Source: Paraspadella gotoi
Taxonomy: Eukaryota > Chaetognatha
Length of the DNA stretch: 64,000 nt
Assembly (NCBI GenBank): GCA_051294375.1
Contig: CM119270.1
Coordinates: 1,982,787-2,046,786, forward strand
Reading direction: 5' to 3'
Shown here: one piece after another, positions 11,201 to 23,920 of the stretch
Layout of the letters: every line of letters begins with the position of its first letter
How positions within the stretch are numbered: the first letter of the stretch is position 1
The notes under the pieces: generated by a model
What the model was told of the DNA's origin: nothing
What the model saw: only the letters and a program-made list of their open reading frames with translations
Databases searched by the model: none
Made by a program: the position numbers and the translations under genes

Positions 11201-12266
11201 ACACGTGCGCGTTCGTTTAAAACCGCAAAAAAAAAGAAAAAAAAGAAAAAATTTGGCACACGAGTTTCTCTTTTTCGGTTTGAAGGAAATTAGTCGTAAA
11301 CATTCCAAACCTCAAAATGATTTCTCTGAAGAAGCAAAGTAGTGGAGACGATTTGGTATGGGGGGGGACAGACTGTGGTGAGGGGGCGGGTGGAAGGGGA
11401 GCGGTGGGGCATTTCCGATTCGACTTTTTGATGAGCTAGTTATTTGGTTAATGGGTTAATGGATAGAGAAAATGGAAAATGGTTACTCCTATGAAGAGGT
11501 GAGATCAGAATAAGAATTTCATGAATTGGAAAGTACTGGAGTTTTAAATTTTAAAAAACCTAATAGAAGGAATTGTATAATTTCTCTCCAGTCATCCATG
11601 TACGAAACAATATTTTTCATTATGCTAAATAACATCGAGGAGGAGAATCAGCCTAACCCAAACAAAAAATCGATCGAAGATCGGGCGAATCTCCGCAGGA
11701 ATGGAATCGCCGAATCATGATTGGTCAAGACGGAATCGAAATCGACCAATCAGCTTGAAGAACCAATGGAACTGTCAAAAAACAACGTTTTGCCTTCGAT
11801 CTTCCTCTCTAGATATAAATAGATTTAGCTTTCCTTAGTTTCATTAGAATACTGATCTGGCCGCTCCTGCGTGTGTCTCACCGTCACCTTTTTATTCTCA
11901 GAAAAATCTCGTTGATTTTCATCCAAGAAATCCCGAGTAGTTTTTTCCTTCAATGTTGTTGAGCAGCGTCTAAAAATGTAAAAATGAGTTCACCATAGAG
12001 AAAGAAAAAGAATGTTAGACAACTGAAGTCTAAACTAAAATAAATTAAATAAAATAAACAAATAAATTTGTCCAACGAAAGAAACTAAGTTCAGCATATA
12101 TTTTTTAATTAAAAATTATGAAACGTAAAAGATGTTAAAAAAAAATGTTTCCGACTCTAATAAATCTAAAATGTGTTAAATGTTAAATAATAGACAAAAG
12201 CTCAAGTTGAAATGTGACGAGAAATTCCGCTCTCTTCTCTCTCTCTCTCTCTCTCTCTTCTTCTCT

Positions 12267-12306
<40 letters not shown>

Positions 12307-12414
12307 ACCACCCAGGGTCTCAGGCTTCAAAAGCGGAAAATATTACGCGAATTCCGTCTGCTCAAGAAATCGACCGCACGGCGAAGAAACTGGGGAACCT
12401 CTCCCTTCCTCACG

Positions 12415-12466
<52 letters not shown>

Positions 12467-12475
12467 CTCTAGATT
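11045..12475 (+). repeat. Promoter-bearing repeat unit, copy 2
   Basis: Matches 20,660-22,195 in order: GGGCCCCTTGATTTCG, (CT)n (11,108-11,199), GTTTAAAACCGC, TTTGGTATGGGG, ATGGGTTAATGG, the CCAAT/TATA cassette, (CT)n (12,232-12,306), the CACCACCCAGGG block, and (CT)n (12,415-12,470). No ORF is conserved between the copies. Confidence 0.75.
11720..11822 (+). promoter_or_regulatory. CCAAT/TATA promoter-like cassette, copy 2
   Basis: ATTGG at 11,720-11,724, CCAAT at 11,746-11,750 (as CCAATCAG), CCAAT at 11,763-11,767 and TATAAATAG at 11,814-11,822. This is the spacing of an NF-Y plus TATA RNA polymerase II promoter. TTTCATTAG, about 25 bases further on, is a possible initiator. Confidence 0.4.
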
Positions 12476-15400
12476 GATATGCCCGCTCAGCACCCCGGAT
12501 ATCCTCGTCATCGTGTTTATTGTATACTCTATATTTTTAGATGATGCCTGCCCCGCGTCCTTATTTCGACCTTTATCACGTAACACAACTCATCACTATA
12601 TTGTGTAATTTACTCCTAGTGTTTCATAAATATGTACTCTCGTCACAGTTTATTTCCGTCTCTGTACAGCGAGTATAGCACCCTCTTGCGGACAATATCA
12701 ATCCGCTCACTTTCATAGACTTAGTTTTTTAGTTTGTTTTTGATTTTATATTGAATATGGGCATAGTTTTTATTTGCCGCACACGCTAGAGTATCAAAAA
12801 AATCGCTGGTACTACAAAACGGTGAAAGAGAGAAGGTGGAGACTTTTCAACGAGGACGCGGCTAGAGCCATATAATATCCACTATACAAAAGCAGCGAAA
12901 TCACATTGAATCTACACTAAAAAAAAAGAGCCACAGACAAAAAGCGCAGAATATTCTAGCCAATATTCTTCATTGGAATCCCGCTCGAGTCTAAAGTCGA
13001 CGCCACAATTAGAGAACCACATAGATTATAACGCTAACAGAGAACCGAGAAATCCTCTCGACGCATCAATCTATCACCTTTATAGGAACTAGAAGAGAGC
13101 CTCCAATACAGAGGATCCAGACTTGTAAGAGAGAGACCCAGAGGAGAAGTCAGTATGAGAGTGACGAACGCGTGAGGATAGAACCCAGAAGAAGAGTAGC
13201 CGACGACAAAACTAGACAAGACAGTGCAAGAGCGCCCAACCCTCCACTCGCTCCAGGCGTATTATTTTCTGCTCTTACACAGACAAAAAAAAGTCCTTCG
13301 CAAGTCTCTGACCTCGAAATCGTCGACATTTCGAATGATTGTGAAGAAAACAATGATTATTCGCTTTTCCTATTTCTTATCTTTCTCTTCTTTTTTCTCT
13401 TTTCTTTCTTTTCTTTTCTTTGTGTTTTCTCACTTAGTCCTTGTGATGCAGCTGCTCATTTCTTCTTTCTCTCCGACTTAAAATCGGACACTTCGCTCAA
13501 TATAAAGGAGGACCAGGCCCCGCGTGAGACTGCGACCAGAGCAGATCCCTCCCGACGAGTTCGATCCGACTGAGACCAGAGACGCATCAGCAGACAGAGC
13601 ACGTGCCAGATGAGAGAGTCACAGCTTACTTGACGTTATCGGGTTACTTTCCGCTCGTCGGCTTCTTTGTAATGGATGTGACAAAGGAATTCCGGAGGTA
13701 TCTTACCCATAGCTTCCTATAGCGCAATCAGGTGCCCTAGCGCTCAATAGCTTCATTTAGCTCCGGATAGCCGCTTCTAGGCTGCTTTTTGCATTGCATC
13801 TCGGAGATGCCGTCGAGCGCAGAAAGAGAAGATTTAAAAAGGGGTCTTCCTCTGAGCAAAAAATTTCAAGTTCCTAGTACATCTTTTTGTTTACGATGGA
13901 ATTCTGCCCGAAAATTAAACATTCCATTTCTTCTATAATTCTAAAACAAAGAAAGAAAGGTCTTGTGTTCTTTTACTCTCCTGTGCTGTATTTCTCTTCT
14001 CTCTCTCTCTCTCCGTCCCTCTCTCTCTCTGCGTGCTCTCTTACAGTCTCTCTCTCTTCTCTACTCTGCTCTCTCATACATACGGTCATACTGCGTCTGC
14101 TACTTCATTACGTGCTCTCTCTCTCACTTTTTCTTTCTCATTCCAATTCCCCTTCAGGGGTGAATATAAGTACCGCTTGTGGTAGTTGGATAGAAAGTAG
14201 GGATCGAATGATTGTACGCAGTGATATTGCTCTGCCGAAAAAAAAATTTCCTGTTTTTATTTATAGTATTTAGTTCAACGAGAGTGTGAGATCGAAGAAG
14301 AAAACCACACAGTGTTTTTTTTCTGAAACGAAAGCGTTATTTGTGTCGAGCGACGAAAATATAGGTGCAGGAGTGTGCCTTTCTCCTTGCTAAATGCGCG
14401 GCAACTCGCTTTCACGAGGTAACTTTGCGCTCGCAGTATTAAGCATATTAGTCGCGCCCTGAAATATAGAGGTCTTCTATAGAGAAAAAAAGAAAAACAT
14501 CAGGATTATTTTCTAAGCGCGTGTGTGTTTTATCAGAGATTATCCTTCTTAGAAAAACGACTTTTCGTGTGTTACAGATTAAAACCTAAAAGGTGTGACT
14601 ATTTTCTCGGACTATGCGTCTTATTTTGGCTTTACCAATGTCTATTATAGAAGCTCAGAACCTCCTGGATGATTTAGAAAATTTGCAATTACTTGTGTAA
14701 ATTGATTTAATATTTTCAATTACTTATGAGTACTCTATGTGCCAGACATGAACATCTCTTCTCACGTTATCTTCTCTGCTTTTTTGTTGTTTTCTTTTGT
14801 TTCTTTTATCCATTTTATCTTACCTCCTCACCACTAATATCTCTCTTTTTCTTAATTTTATTCTCCAATATATCTTCCTTGAATAATTTCCTCTTCTACA
14901 AAATTCTATATATAATCACATTCCAGAGATCTGCTCTACTTCTCGGCCCGCCCCAAATAGATAATATTCAATATGCCATTCGACGTTTTCAGGCTCCATT
15001 CACCGAGACGGAAATAGTGCCCTCTCTCTTTTCTCTCTTTCTCTCTTCCTCTTCTCTCGTCTCTCTCGTCTTCTCTCCCTCTCTGCTTCTCATCTTCTCT
15101 CATCCGTTTCTATAACATCTCTCTGCTCTCCTCATTCTCATACTATTTCGAAATCTGAGAATCATCACGTTTCTATATTACATGTGTACGAATACGAACC
15201 CTAGAGCTATTGGTTGGTAGGTGACAGAGTGTATACGCGTCGTATATTGTCACTCAATTCACCTCATTCCTTTGCATTTTTGATTGCTTCCTTCATAGAC
15301 TCTGGGCCTCTCCATTTTTCCAATCCCACTTCCATCTCGGCTTTTTGCCGCACTGTTTATAACACACGCGACAACCATACTAAAAATTGGATTATGCGCC

Positions 15401-16487
15401 TTTTTGATGCCAAAAGAACCATTTCTTGCCTCCTACTATTTTGTCTTTTTCTTTTTCGTCTCGATCTTCACGCAAATAATCTCCCCAATAATACAAGAAC
15501 CAAACATTTGGTAGCGATGATCTTTATAGCTCTCCGCGTGGTTGATATAATATAACAAATATGAAGCTGTAGGATTTAGCGCCAGGAAAATATGGAGATT
15601 AAAATATTTTTTTAAGATTTTAAACTCGGCAGTGTCTCAAAGTATTTATTTTTGAATTTTGGACATTTTTAATCATTGAAAGTATATTAGGAAGGAAAAT
15701 CAAGCCAGCCAGATGTATTAATTGCGTACCTAAGGGAAGGAGATTAGTGTAATAAAAGAGTTGGCACCTTAAAAAAGATTTGATGTGCAAGGGAGGAGAT
15801 TTATCGACAATGATATAAGATTTATCAGAATTGATGGGTGACAAAAGAGATTAGTCGATAAGGGGAGAAAACGTTTATGCGACACTGAGTGATGATATGG
15901 ATTTGACCTCTCAATATAAAAGTAATAGTTATTATACCTGGGATATTTTTTTGACCAAAAAAAATTATAAAATTGTGTGAGAGAGCTAAAATAATTATCT
16001 CATATTAATATGAGTTGATTCTGGTCACCTCGTTTATGAATCGATGATCCAAATTTTCAATTCGGCATCAATCATTAATCTCATTTTTCATTTCCCCGCG
16101 GCGAATAACCACAGCGGGAGTAAAAAGAAAAACACTCATCGACCTTTGTCATCCGCCTCTGCCGGGAATATTACCACAGATAGATATAAAATCGACGCAC
16201 GCAACCGCACTCGGAAGGCCACCCCCAGCATCTCTAACCACAACTCCCCGCTCTCCCCCCAGCCGGTGAGCACTTTAAGCATTATGGCATCAGCAGCAAA
16301 TTCTTGCCCGCTACATTTGCCTACAAGACTAGCCAGGACGACGTTTAGCATTGACCGACGAAGATTTTACCTGCCTTGACTCTCACCCAAGTTGTAAGCA
16401 TTGATCATGCGTAAGAGACACCCGTTTGAACAGATAATGAACAGAAGAAGAATTGTTTATTTGCAGTAAACGGCTGATGGTTGGATT
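12476..16487 (-). repeat. Noisy inverted copy of about 7,650-9,770
   Basis: Matches to the complement run in order. 12,945-13,000 matches about 9,490-9,540. 13,870-13,930 matches about 8,930-8,995. 14,300-14,420 appears to match about 8,590-8,690. 15,690-15,990 matches 7,910-8,150. 16,290-16,370 matches 7,735-7,800. Indels are very dense, so open frames here are unreliable. No independent gene is recognised. Confidence 0.6.
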
Positions 16488-16512
16488 NNNNNNNNNNNNN
16501 NNNNNNNNNNNN
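16488..16512. other. Assembly gap (25 N)
   Basis: Fixed-length N run joining the noisy inverted segment to the left palindrome arm. Confidence 1.
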
Positions 16513-17230
16513 GGACGCATACGACGAAGACGACGACGACGACAAAAACGACGACGACGACAAAAACGACGATGACGACGACGAAGAAGCTCATATCCAT
16601 GCAAGCAGCATTACAAGCAGCATTACAAGCCGCGTTGGAAATCTCCCCCCTGCAGCTTTTACGGATTTCCTAAGAGAGAATTGACGATTTCGAAAATTAT
16701 GACGTCTTCGAGAATCGGTTGGAGATCCGAGAGAGGGGATAGAGGGAAATTGTTGATGTTGTTGTTGTAGTTGATGTTGTTGTTTTTCTTTTTATTATGT
16801 AGTTTGAATGGTTGAATGTTTTTGTTTTTTTGGTATTTTTTATGATGTTTTTTTGTTGTTTGTAATTCTAGTTTTTAATTTCATTTTGTGCTTTTCCTTG
16901 TTTGTTATTTTGCCTTATTTTAGACTTACCTAAACTAAAGTCTCTGGGATTTTTTAATGCTTTGAGTTTAAGCCTATTTAACGATTTAACTTACCCCATG
17001 ACCAAACTACTTTTCGTTTGGTGTGCAGTCAAGGTGAGGCGACTTACCTAAACAGTAAACATTCACTTCTTTGAGTCTGTGTATCCGTTTTTATGAGCAC
17101 AAAAATGGATTCTCTTTTTTTGGATGGAAGGATTGATTATATTCTGTTCTTTTTTGAAAAAAAATTTTAAAAAACCTGAGAACCGTAAATGTTCATTGGT
17201 TTTACGTAAAATATTTCATTTGCAAAAGAA

Positions 17231-17316
17231 AGGAAAGAAAAGGAAAGGAAAGGAAAGGAAAGGAAAGGAAAGGAAAGGAAAGGAAAGGAAAGGAAAGGAA
17301 AGGAAGGGAAGGGAAA
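17231..17316. repeat. (GGAAA)n pentanucleotide microsatellite
   Basis: About 15 near-perfect units; the complement occurs in the right arm at 19,740-19,905. Confidence 0.95.
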
Positions 17317-17511
17317 CCAATCATTTTTTAAGTTTTTGAAGAAACTAAGAAAGTTATTTTGAGTCCAACTGTTTGAGACGAAAAATGCGTTTTTAATGTT
17401 GATGGAAAAAATTTCGATTTAATTCTTTCGTTTTGAATTTTTTTAAAGGAAATGTTTTTAAACAATAAAGCCTTCTTGGCTAAATGCGTCTATGGCGGAG
17501 AGAGAGGGAGA

Positions 17512-17773
17512 NNNNNNNNNNNNNNNNNNNNNNNNNNNNNNNNNNNNNNNNNNNNNNNNNNNNNNNNNNNNNNNNNNNNNNNNNNNNNNNNNNNNNNNNN
17601 NNNNNNNNNNNNNNNNNNNNNNNNNNNNNNNNNNNNNNNNNNNNNNNNNNNNNNNNNNNNNNNNNNNNNNNNNNNNNNNNNNNNNNNNNNNNNNNNNNNN
17701 NNNNNNNNNNNNNNNNNNNNNNNNNNNNNNNNNNNNNNNNNNNNNNNNNNNNNNNNNNNNNNNNNNNNNNNNN
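17512..17773. other. Assembly gap (N)
   Basis: Run of N in the left palindrome arm; the right arm has sequence here (CTAT and CT repeats). Confidence 1.
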
Positions 17774-17946
17774 AAAAAGGGTAATTACTCTCAAAATATT
17801 CACTGTTATTTTTCTTTGACTCGTCGACGACGAATTCATCCGAATTAATTCGTCTTCATAACAACAGAAAATTAAACGCGAGTTTCTGGCGGGAAAAAAA
17901 TATTCATTCACTGTTATAATTCTTTCATGTAAATAATACTTTTGAA

Positions 17947-17971
17947 NNNNNNNNNNNNNNNNNNNNNNNNN
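17947..17971. other. Assembly gap (25 N)
   Basis: Fixed-length N run near the inner end of the left palindrome arm. Confidence 1.
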
Positions 17972-19239
17972 TATGTGTATTTAAGATGGATAGCACATTG
18001 TTATGCCTCGTCGCACCGCCGCTATAATAGAAATTACTTGGAGAATCATAGTATTTGTGTGGTTTCTATTTTTATTTCCTTTTTCCTGAATACTAATATT
18101 TTAGTGAGATACCACATTTTTTCTCGTGGTGTAGGTTTAAAAAAAAAAAAAGTTGCTTTCCTGGTATTAGAAAAACGAGGATCACATATGACAATGATAC
18201 GGACCCATCGCTTATCGTTACCTTATAGGTCCTTCTTGCCAGAGGGTACCTAGGTTCCGTCCATGTATAACCATATCTATCTATCTATTCTATTCCCTCT
18301 CTCATCTCTCTCACAACTCGGTCCATCCAACCCACACCTCCAATTTTTCAAACAAAACTCTCTTCCTAATCACATTTTCAAATTCCGCTCAATTTAAAAT
18401 ATCGATGACGCTGACATTTTGTCTTCATTTCATTCCCTAACAAAAAAAAAACCTACTATTTCAAAACTAATAAACATTATTAAACAAATCCCTTTCCATT
18501 TTTCCCCGACGTCACATTTTTTTCCTCGTCACCCACATAATAGTTTTAGCAACGACCCCTTCGAGTGGTCAACTACTTCCTCCGAGCCGCAGAGGACGTC
18601 TCGCTTCCATTTTTAACTCATCCCAATTATTCTTTTCTTTTTGTCTTCTTCGCAGCGAATTTGGAGGTTTTTTTTTTCTCCTCTGGATTTATTCCGTTGA
18701 ACTTTGTTCCTGTTAACATGGAATTTCGGATGGAGAAGAAGGAAAGAGAGAAGAGAGAGAGAGGAGAGAGAAGAGAGAGAAGAGGACGAAGAGACTCGAG
18801 AGATGAGAGAGAGAGAGAGAGAGAGAGAGAAGAGAGAGAGAGGGAAAGAGAGAAAGAATTAAAAGTGAGATGAAATGGAAAAAAACATTAAATAAGTATA
18901 AGAAAGAAATTGATAAGAAAGAAAAAATAAAGCATAGGAAGGAAAAGAAAAAGAAAGCAACAAAAGAAAAGAAAGAAAGACAAGAAAAAAAGAAAAACAA
19001 ACAAGAAAGAAAACAAAGAAAGAAAGAAAGAAGATAGACAAGATAGACCAAGAAGATCGAATAAGAGTCTTATAATCAAATTACTCGATTTTCTTCTTTT
19101 TAAGTTTTATTGTGCTATACAAAGGATACAATAGATGTTCTTTTATAACTTTTTTAAATTAGTTTCAACAAACGTATTATTTAACATGAAAATTATAACG
19201 AGTGAAAGAGAATCATGTTTTAATATAAATAAACGCTGC
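17972..19239. other. Spacer of the inverted repeat
   Basis: Contains AT-rich sequence, a (GA)n tract at 18,735-18,850, and an AAAGA tract at 18,880-19,035. The part at 18,270-19,050 recurs in direct orientation at 31,590-32,310. No gene is recognised. Confidence 0.6.
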
Positions 19240-20640
19240 AGAAAACTTCGCGTTTAATTTGTTTGTTTATGAAGAACGATTAATTCGGATATGAATTGTC
19301 GTCGACGAGTCAACAGAAAAAATAACAGTGAATATTTTGAGAGTAATTACACCCTTTTTTTTTCTCTACCTATCAATTTTATCTTCTATCTATCTATCTT
19401 ATCATTATCTATCTAATACTATCTATCTATCTATTTTCTTCCTCTCTCTCCTCTCTCTCTCTTCTCTCTACTCTTTCTCTCTCCTCCTCTTGCCCATGCT
19501 CTCTCTCACACAACAACACACTTTTACTTCTCCCTCCTCTTCCGCCATAGACGCATTAGCCAAGAAGGCCTTTATTGTTTAAAAACATTTCCTTAAAAAA
19601 AATATTCAAACGAAAGAATTAAATCGGGAAATTTTTTCCCATCAACATTAAAAACGCATTTTTTCGTCTCAAACAGTTTTGGACCAAAATACTTTTTAGT
19701 TTTCTTCAAAAACTTAAAAAATGGATTGTGTTTCCCATTTCCTTTTCTTCCTTTTCCTTTCTTTCCTTTTCCCTTTTCCTTTTCCTTTCTTTCTTTTCCT
19801 TCCTTTTCTTTCCTTTCCTTTCCTTTCCTTTCCTTTTCCTTTCCTTTCCTTTCCTTTCCTTTCCTTTCCTTTCCTTTTCCTTTCCTTTTCTTTCCTTTCT
19901 TTGCAAAATGAAATATTTTACCGTCTAAAACCAATAACATTTACGGTTCTCAGGTTTTTTTAAATTTTTGTTCAAAAAAGTAACAGAATATAATTCAATC
20001 CATTCCATCCAAAAAAAAGAGAAATCCATATTTTTGTGCTTCAATAAAAACGGAAGATACACAGACTCCAAAGGAAGTGAATGTTTACTGTTTAGGTAAG
20101 TTCCGCCTCACCTTGGACTGCACACAAACGCAAAAGTAGTGTCATGGGGGTAAGTAAATCGTTAAATAGGCTTAAACTCAAAGCATTTAAAAAATCCCAG
20201 AGACTTTAGTTTAGGTAAGTTCTTAAAATAAGGCAAAATAACAAACAGGAAAAGCACAAAATGAAATTAAAAAACTAGGAATTACAAACAACAAAAAAAA
20301 ACATCATAAAATACCAAAAAACAAAAACATTAACCATCAAACTACATATAAAAGAAAAAACAACAACATCTCAACTACAAACAAACAACATCAACAATTT
20401 CCCTCTATCCCCTCTCTCGGATCTCCAACCGATTCTGAAGAGAAGCGTCCATAATTTTCGAAATCGTCAATTCTCTCTTAGGAAATTCCCGTAAAAAAGC
20501 TGCAGGGGGGAGATTTCCAACCGCGGCTTGTAATGCTGCTGTAATGCTGCTTCTGCTATGGATATGAGCCTTCTTCGTCGTCGGTCATCGTCGGTTTTTT
20601 GTCGTCGTCGTCGTTTTTGTCGTCGTCGTTTTCGTCTTTT
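19240..20640 (-). repeat. Right arm of the large inverted repeat
   Basis: Reverse complement of 16,513-17,895 with small indels. It includes (CTAT)n at 19,383-19,435, (CT)n at 19,440-19,505, (CCTTT)n at 19,740-19,905, and (GTC)n at 20,570-20,635. Sequence at 19,350-19,540 covers what is an N gap in the left arm. Confidence 0.8.
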
Positions 20641-20762
20641 CGTCGTATGCGTTCCTAGTTGTTGGTTAACTCCTTCTTTCGCGGGCCCCTTGATTTCGTT
20701 GAAACGAACACGGAACTCTCTCTCTCTCTTCTCTCTCTCTCTCTTCTTTTTTTTCTCCTTTT

Positions 20763-20832
<70 letters not shown>

Positions 20833-21926
20833 CCCTCTCTCACACGTCCGGCGTCGTTTTAAAACCGCCAAAAAAAAGAACAAAAAAAGAAAGGAAATTT
20901 GGCAACGAGTTTCTTCTTTTTCGCGTTTTTAAGGAAAATTAGTCGAAACATTCCCAAACCTCAAAGATTTCCTCTGAAGACAGCAAAAGTAGTGGGAGAC
21001 GCATTTGGTATGGGGGGACAGACTTGATGGGTTGAGGGGGCGGGTGAAGGGGAGCCGGTGGGGCATTTCCGACTCTCCGACTTCTTTGAGAGCAGGGTTA
21101 ATGGTTAATGGGTTAATGGATATTAGGAATAGTGAAAAGGTTACTCTATGAAGACGTGAGATCAGAATCAAGAATTTCATTGAATTGCCGAACAGTACTG
21201 GAGTTTTTAAATTTTAAAAACCTAATAGAAGGAATTGTATAATTTCCTCTCCAGTTCCATGTACGAAACAAATATTTTCATTATCTAAATAACATCGGAG
21301 GAGAATCAGCTAACCCAAATGCAAAATCGGAATCGAAGGGATCGGCGCGATCTCCGCAGGAATGGATCGCCGAATCATGATTGTCAAGACGGAATCGAAA
21401 TCGTACCAATCAGCTTGAAGAACCAATGGAAACTGTCAAAACAAAACGTTTGCCTTCGATCTTCCTCTCTAGATATAAATAGATTTAGTCTCCTTAGTTT
21501 CATTAGAATTTGATCTGCGGACTCCCTCGTGTGTCTCTCGTCACCTTTATTGTTCTTCGAATTAATCTCGTTTTGATTTCATCCAAGAAATCCAGAGTTT
21601 TTCCCGTTCAATGTTGTAGCAGCGTCCTAAAAAAAAAATATAAAAATGATGTCACCAATAGAGAAAGAAAAAGAATCGTTAGACAACTGAAGTCTAAATT
21701 AAATAAATTTAAATAAAAAATAAACAAATAGAATTTGTCAACGAAAGAAACTAAGTCATGCAAATATTTTTAATTAAAATATTGAAACGTCTAAAAGAAT
21801 GCTAAAAAAAATTTGTTCCGGACTCTAAATAAATCTAAAAAATTGTTAAAGTTAAATAATAACAAAAAAGCTCCAAGTTGAAATGTGGACGAGAAATTCC
21901 GCTCTCTCCTCTCTCTCGTCTCTCTA

Positions 21927-21983
<57 letters not shown>

Positions 21984-22810
21984 CTCTCTCTCTTCTCACC
22001 ACCCAGGGGTCCTCAGGCCTTCAAGAAGGCCGGAAAATATTACTCGCGAATTTAATCCGTCTGCCTCCAAGAATCGACGCACCGGGGACGAAGAACTGGG
22101 GGGAACCTCTCTCCCCGTCTTCTTCTCTCTTCTCTCTCTCTCTCTCTCTCTCCTCTCTCTCTTCTCATCTCTCTCTCTCTCTCTCTCTTCCTAGATCCCC
22201 GACCCGCATCCCCCTATTCAATGGTTTCCGGCTCGACCTTTATATCCAACTCTTGTTATTTCCCTTGTTTCAAAGTCGCAAACATTTATTAAATTAACCT
22301 AATTAAATCTTTCGCTTCAATTCGTTTCCAATTAAGTATTTATTATCTTGTTCTAAAAATTTTTCTTGCCCCCAAAAATTCAAATCGCTCTACAAACGAA
22401 GGAGTAACAAGTCTTATCACTTTCAAAACCAAATCCTTAATCCAAAAAACCCGCAAACAGGAATATTCTAGCCAATATTTCTTCATTTGAACCCCGATCT
22501 CCCTTAAAACCCAATTTCCTAACAAACCAAATCGCCCCAATCTTACCTTTAACCCATTCGTCCCTTAAACCCCAATCTTCCCTTACGACCCAAATGCCCC
22601 AAAACCACAAACGAAGAACCCAACCCTCACCTCGCCCATTTTTTTAACGACGGCTTTCGAATTTTTGATATGAAACCATTTTTCTGCTTTTTACTTCTTC
22701 TTTATCTTTTCTTCTTTTTTCTCTTTTCTTTTCTTTTTCTTTTTCTTTTCTTTTCTCTTCTTTTTATCTTTTCTTTTTTCGACTTAAAAAATCGACATCG
22801 AATAAATATC
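20641..22810 (+). repeat. Promoter-bearing repeat unit, copy 3 (most complete)
   Basis: Three parts in order. 20,660-21,360 matches 11,050-11,700. 21,370-22,195 matches 11,720-12,475 and the complement of 9,790-10,581. 22,200-22,810 matches the complement of 9,131-9,770 and of 10,592-11,030. (CT)n tracts at 20,715-20,830, 21,900-21,980 and 22,120-22,190. No ORF survives in all copies. Confidence 0.75.
21391..21482 (+). promoter_or_regulatory. CCAAT/TATA promoter-like cassette, copy 3
   Basis: CCAATCAG at about 21,406, CCAATGG at about 21,423 and TATAAATAG from 21,474. The upstream ATTGG seen in copy 2 reads ATTG here. Confidence 0.35.
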
Positions 22811-22817
22811 AAAGGAG

Positions 22818-22864
<47 letters not shown>

Positions 22865-22990
22865 AGAGAGAAGATGAGAGAGAGAGGAGAGAGAGTGAGA
22901 GAGAGGACGAGAGAGAGAGAGAGAAGAGAGGAAGAGAGAAAGAAGAGATAGAGAGAAATAGGAGGAGAGAGCAGAGAGAGTAAACGGAAA
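22811..22990. repeat. (GA)n tract
   Basis: Interrupted GAGAGA repeat. Confidence 0.9.
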
Positions 22991-23210
22991 TACCGCGGAC
23001 ACCAGATAGGATACTCAGAGATAACTAAGAGAGAAAGAGGGGAGAAAAGATTGTGAAGTTATTAGGAAAAGTTTTCAGAGATAAAGAAAACCCAAGACAA
23101 AATTGTCTCTCGAGAATTCCCTCTTAAATAATTTCCATTAGCGTTTGAAAAAGTTTTTTTTTCTCTTTTTCGATTAAACCTAAGAGATGAACAGAACTCC
23201 ATTCCTTCTC

Positions 23211-23261
<51 letters not shown>

Positions 23262-23612
23262 ATTTTCTTGTCTGTCTGTTTACGCTTTTGTTTACCTTGT
23301 TTCTTCTTCACAAAAGTCAATTCTAACTGCGTCTATTTTCTTGTCACGAGTTCCTCTTCCTTTTTTTCCCTTTATTTTTCCTTTTTCCTTTTCTTTTATT
23401 CTTGTTTGTTTGTGAATAATCTCAACGTGACTTTGTTTTACTCTCTTTCAGAGTCAAATCCGCAAACGACATCTTTTCCGAGAATTCACTGCCTCATTTC
23501 TCAGAAATCATCTGGTCGTTCACCTGCGACAAAAACGTTCATATTATTCGATTCAATATTAAAAAGATAAACAACAAGGATCAGAATTGCACTTTCCGTA
23601 CAACCACCTGCA
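22991..23612. other. Upstream flank of the TMTC locus
   Basis: A block at 22,990-23,210 recurs inverted at 31,140-31,420. (CT)n at 23,213-23,260. Pyrimidine-rich sequence to 23,450 ends in an acceptor-like TTTCAG. No gene is recognised beyond a possible 5' leader of TMTC. Confidence 0.4.
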
Positions 23613-23894
23613 GTGGAAACGTTGCAAAAGACGCCAAAATGTTTCATCTCAAACTTCGTCTTTAAGGCCATCAGCCATCATCTGTATCAACGGAATTTGC
23701 GAATTTATAACTTGCAGTCTGTCATCTCGTATATTCAACGGCAGACGTATTTAATAAATGGCGCCAACGACTTAAGTCAATCTGATTTATTGCCAAAATG
23801 TACGTTTGAAAGAACTCCCGTCTGCGAAGGCATCGTCTCAATTTTGCCTAGAGGCGCTGTCCACGTCTCATCTCGATCATCGGCCATTTTATAA
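23613..23894 (+). other. Upstream open frame of 93 codons, possible 5' leader of TMTC
   Basis: This open frame ends 26 bases before the TMTC start codon. It is not low-complexity, but it resembles no family I know and has no signal peptide or membrane segment. It may be part of the TMTC 5' untranslated region, hence a possible upstream ORF, or chance. A pyrimidine-rich acceptor-like site ending in TTTCAG lies near 23,450. Confidence 0.2.
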
Positions 23895-23907
23895 AAGGCG
23901 CCATCTT
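23890..23907 (+). promoter_or_regulatory. TATA-like box and YY1-like motif just upstream of the TMTC start
   Basis: TATAAAAG (23,890-23,897) is followed by GCGCCATCTT, whose complement resembles the YY1 core AAGATGGCG. A second CCATTTT precedes it. If the TATA box were used, transcription would start almost at the ATG, so either the leader is nearly absent or the true start site lies upstream. Motif matches only. Confidence 0.3.
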
Positions 23908-23920
23908 CAGGGGGGAAATA

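Larger units (their letters stand above)
16513..17895 (+). repeat. Left arm of a large inverted repeat
   Basis: Complementary to 19,240-20,640. Shared landmarks are (GAC)n at 16,515-16,585, a block ending TTGACGATTTCG, a GCAGTCAAGGTGAGGCGACTT block, (GGAAA)n, GCGTCTATGGCGGAGAG, and the TCGTCGACGACGAATTC block at 17,820. The arm contains a 262-N gap. Confidence 0.8.

Noticed and set aside
11008-11308. RE-rich and SL-rich frames over (CT)n and (GA)n tracts here and at about ten other places
   Set aside because: Dinucleotide repeats are open in all frames; there is no flanking coding signal.
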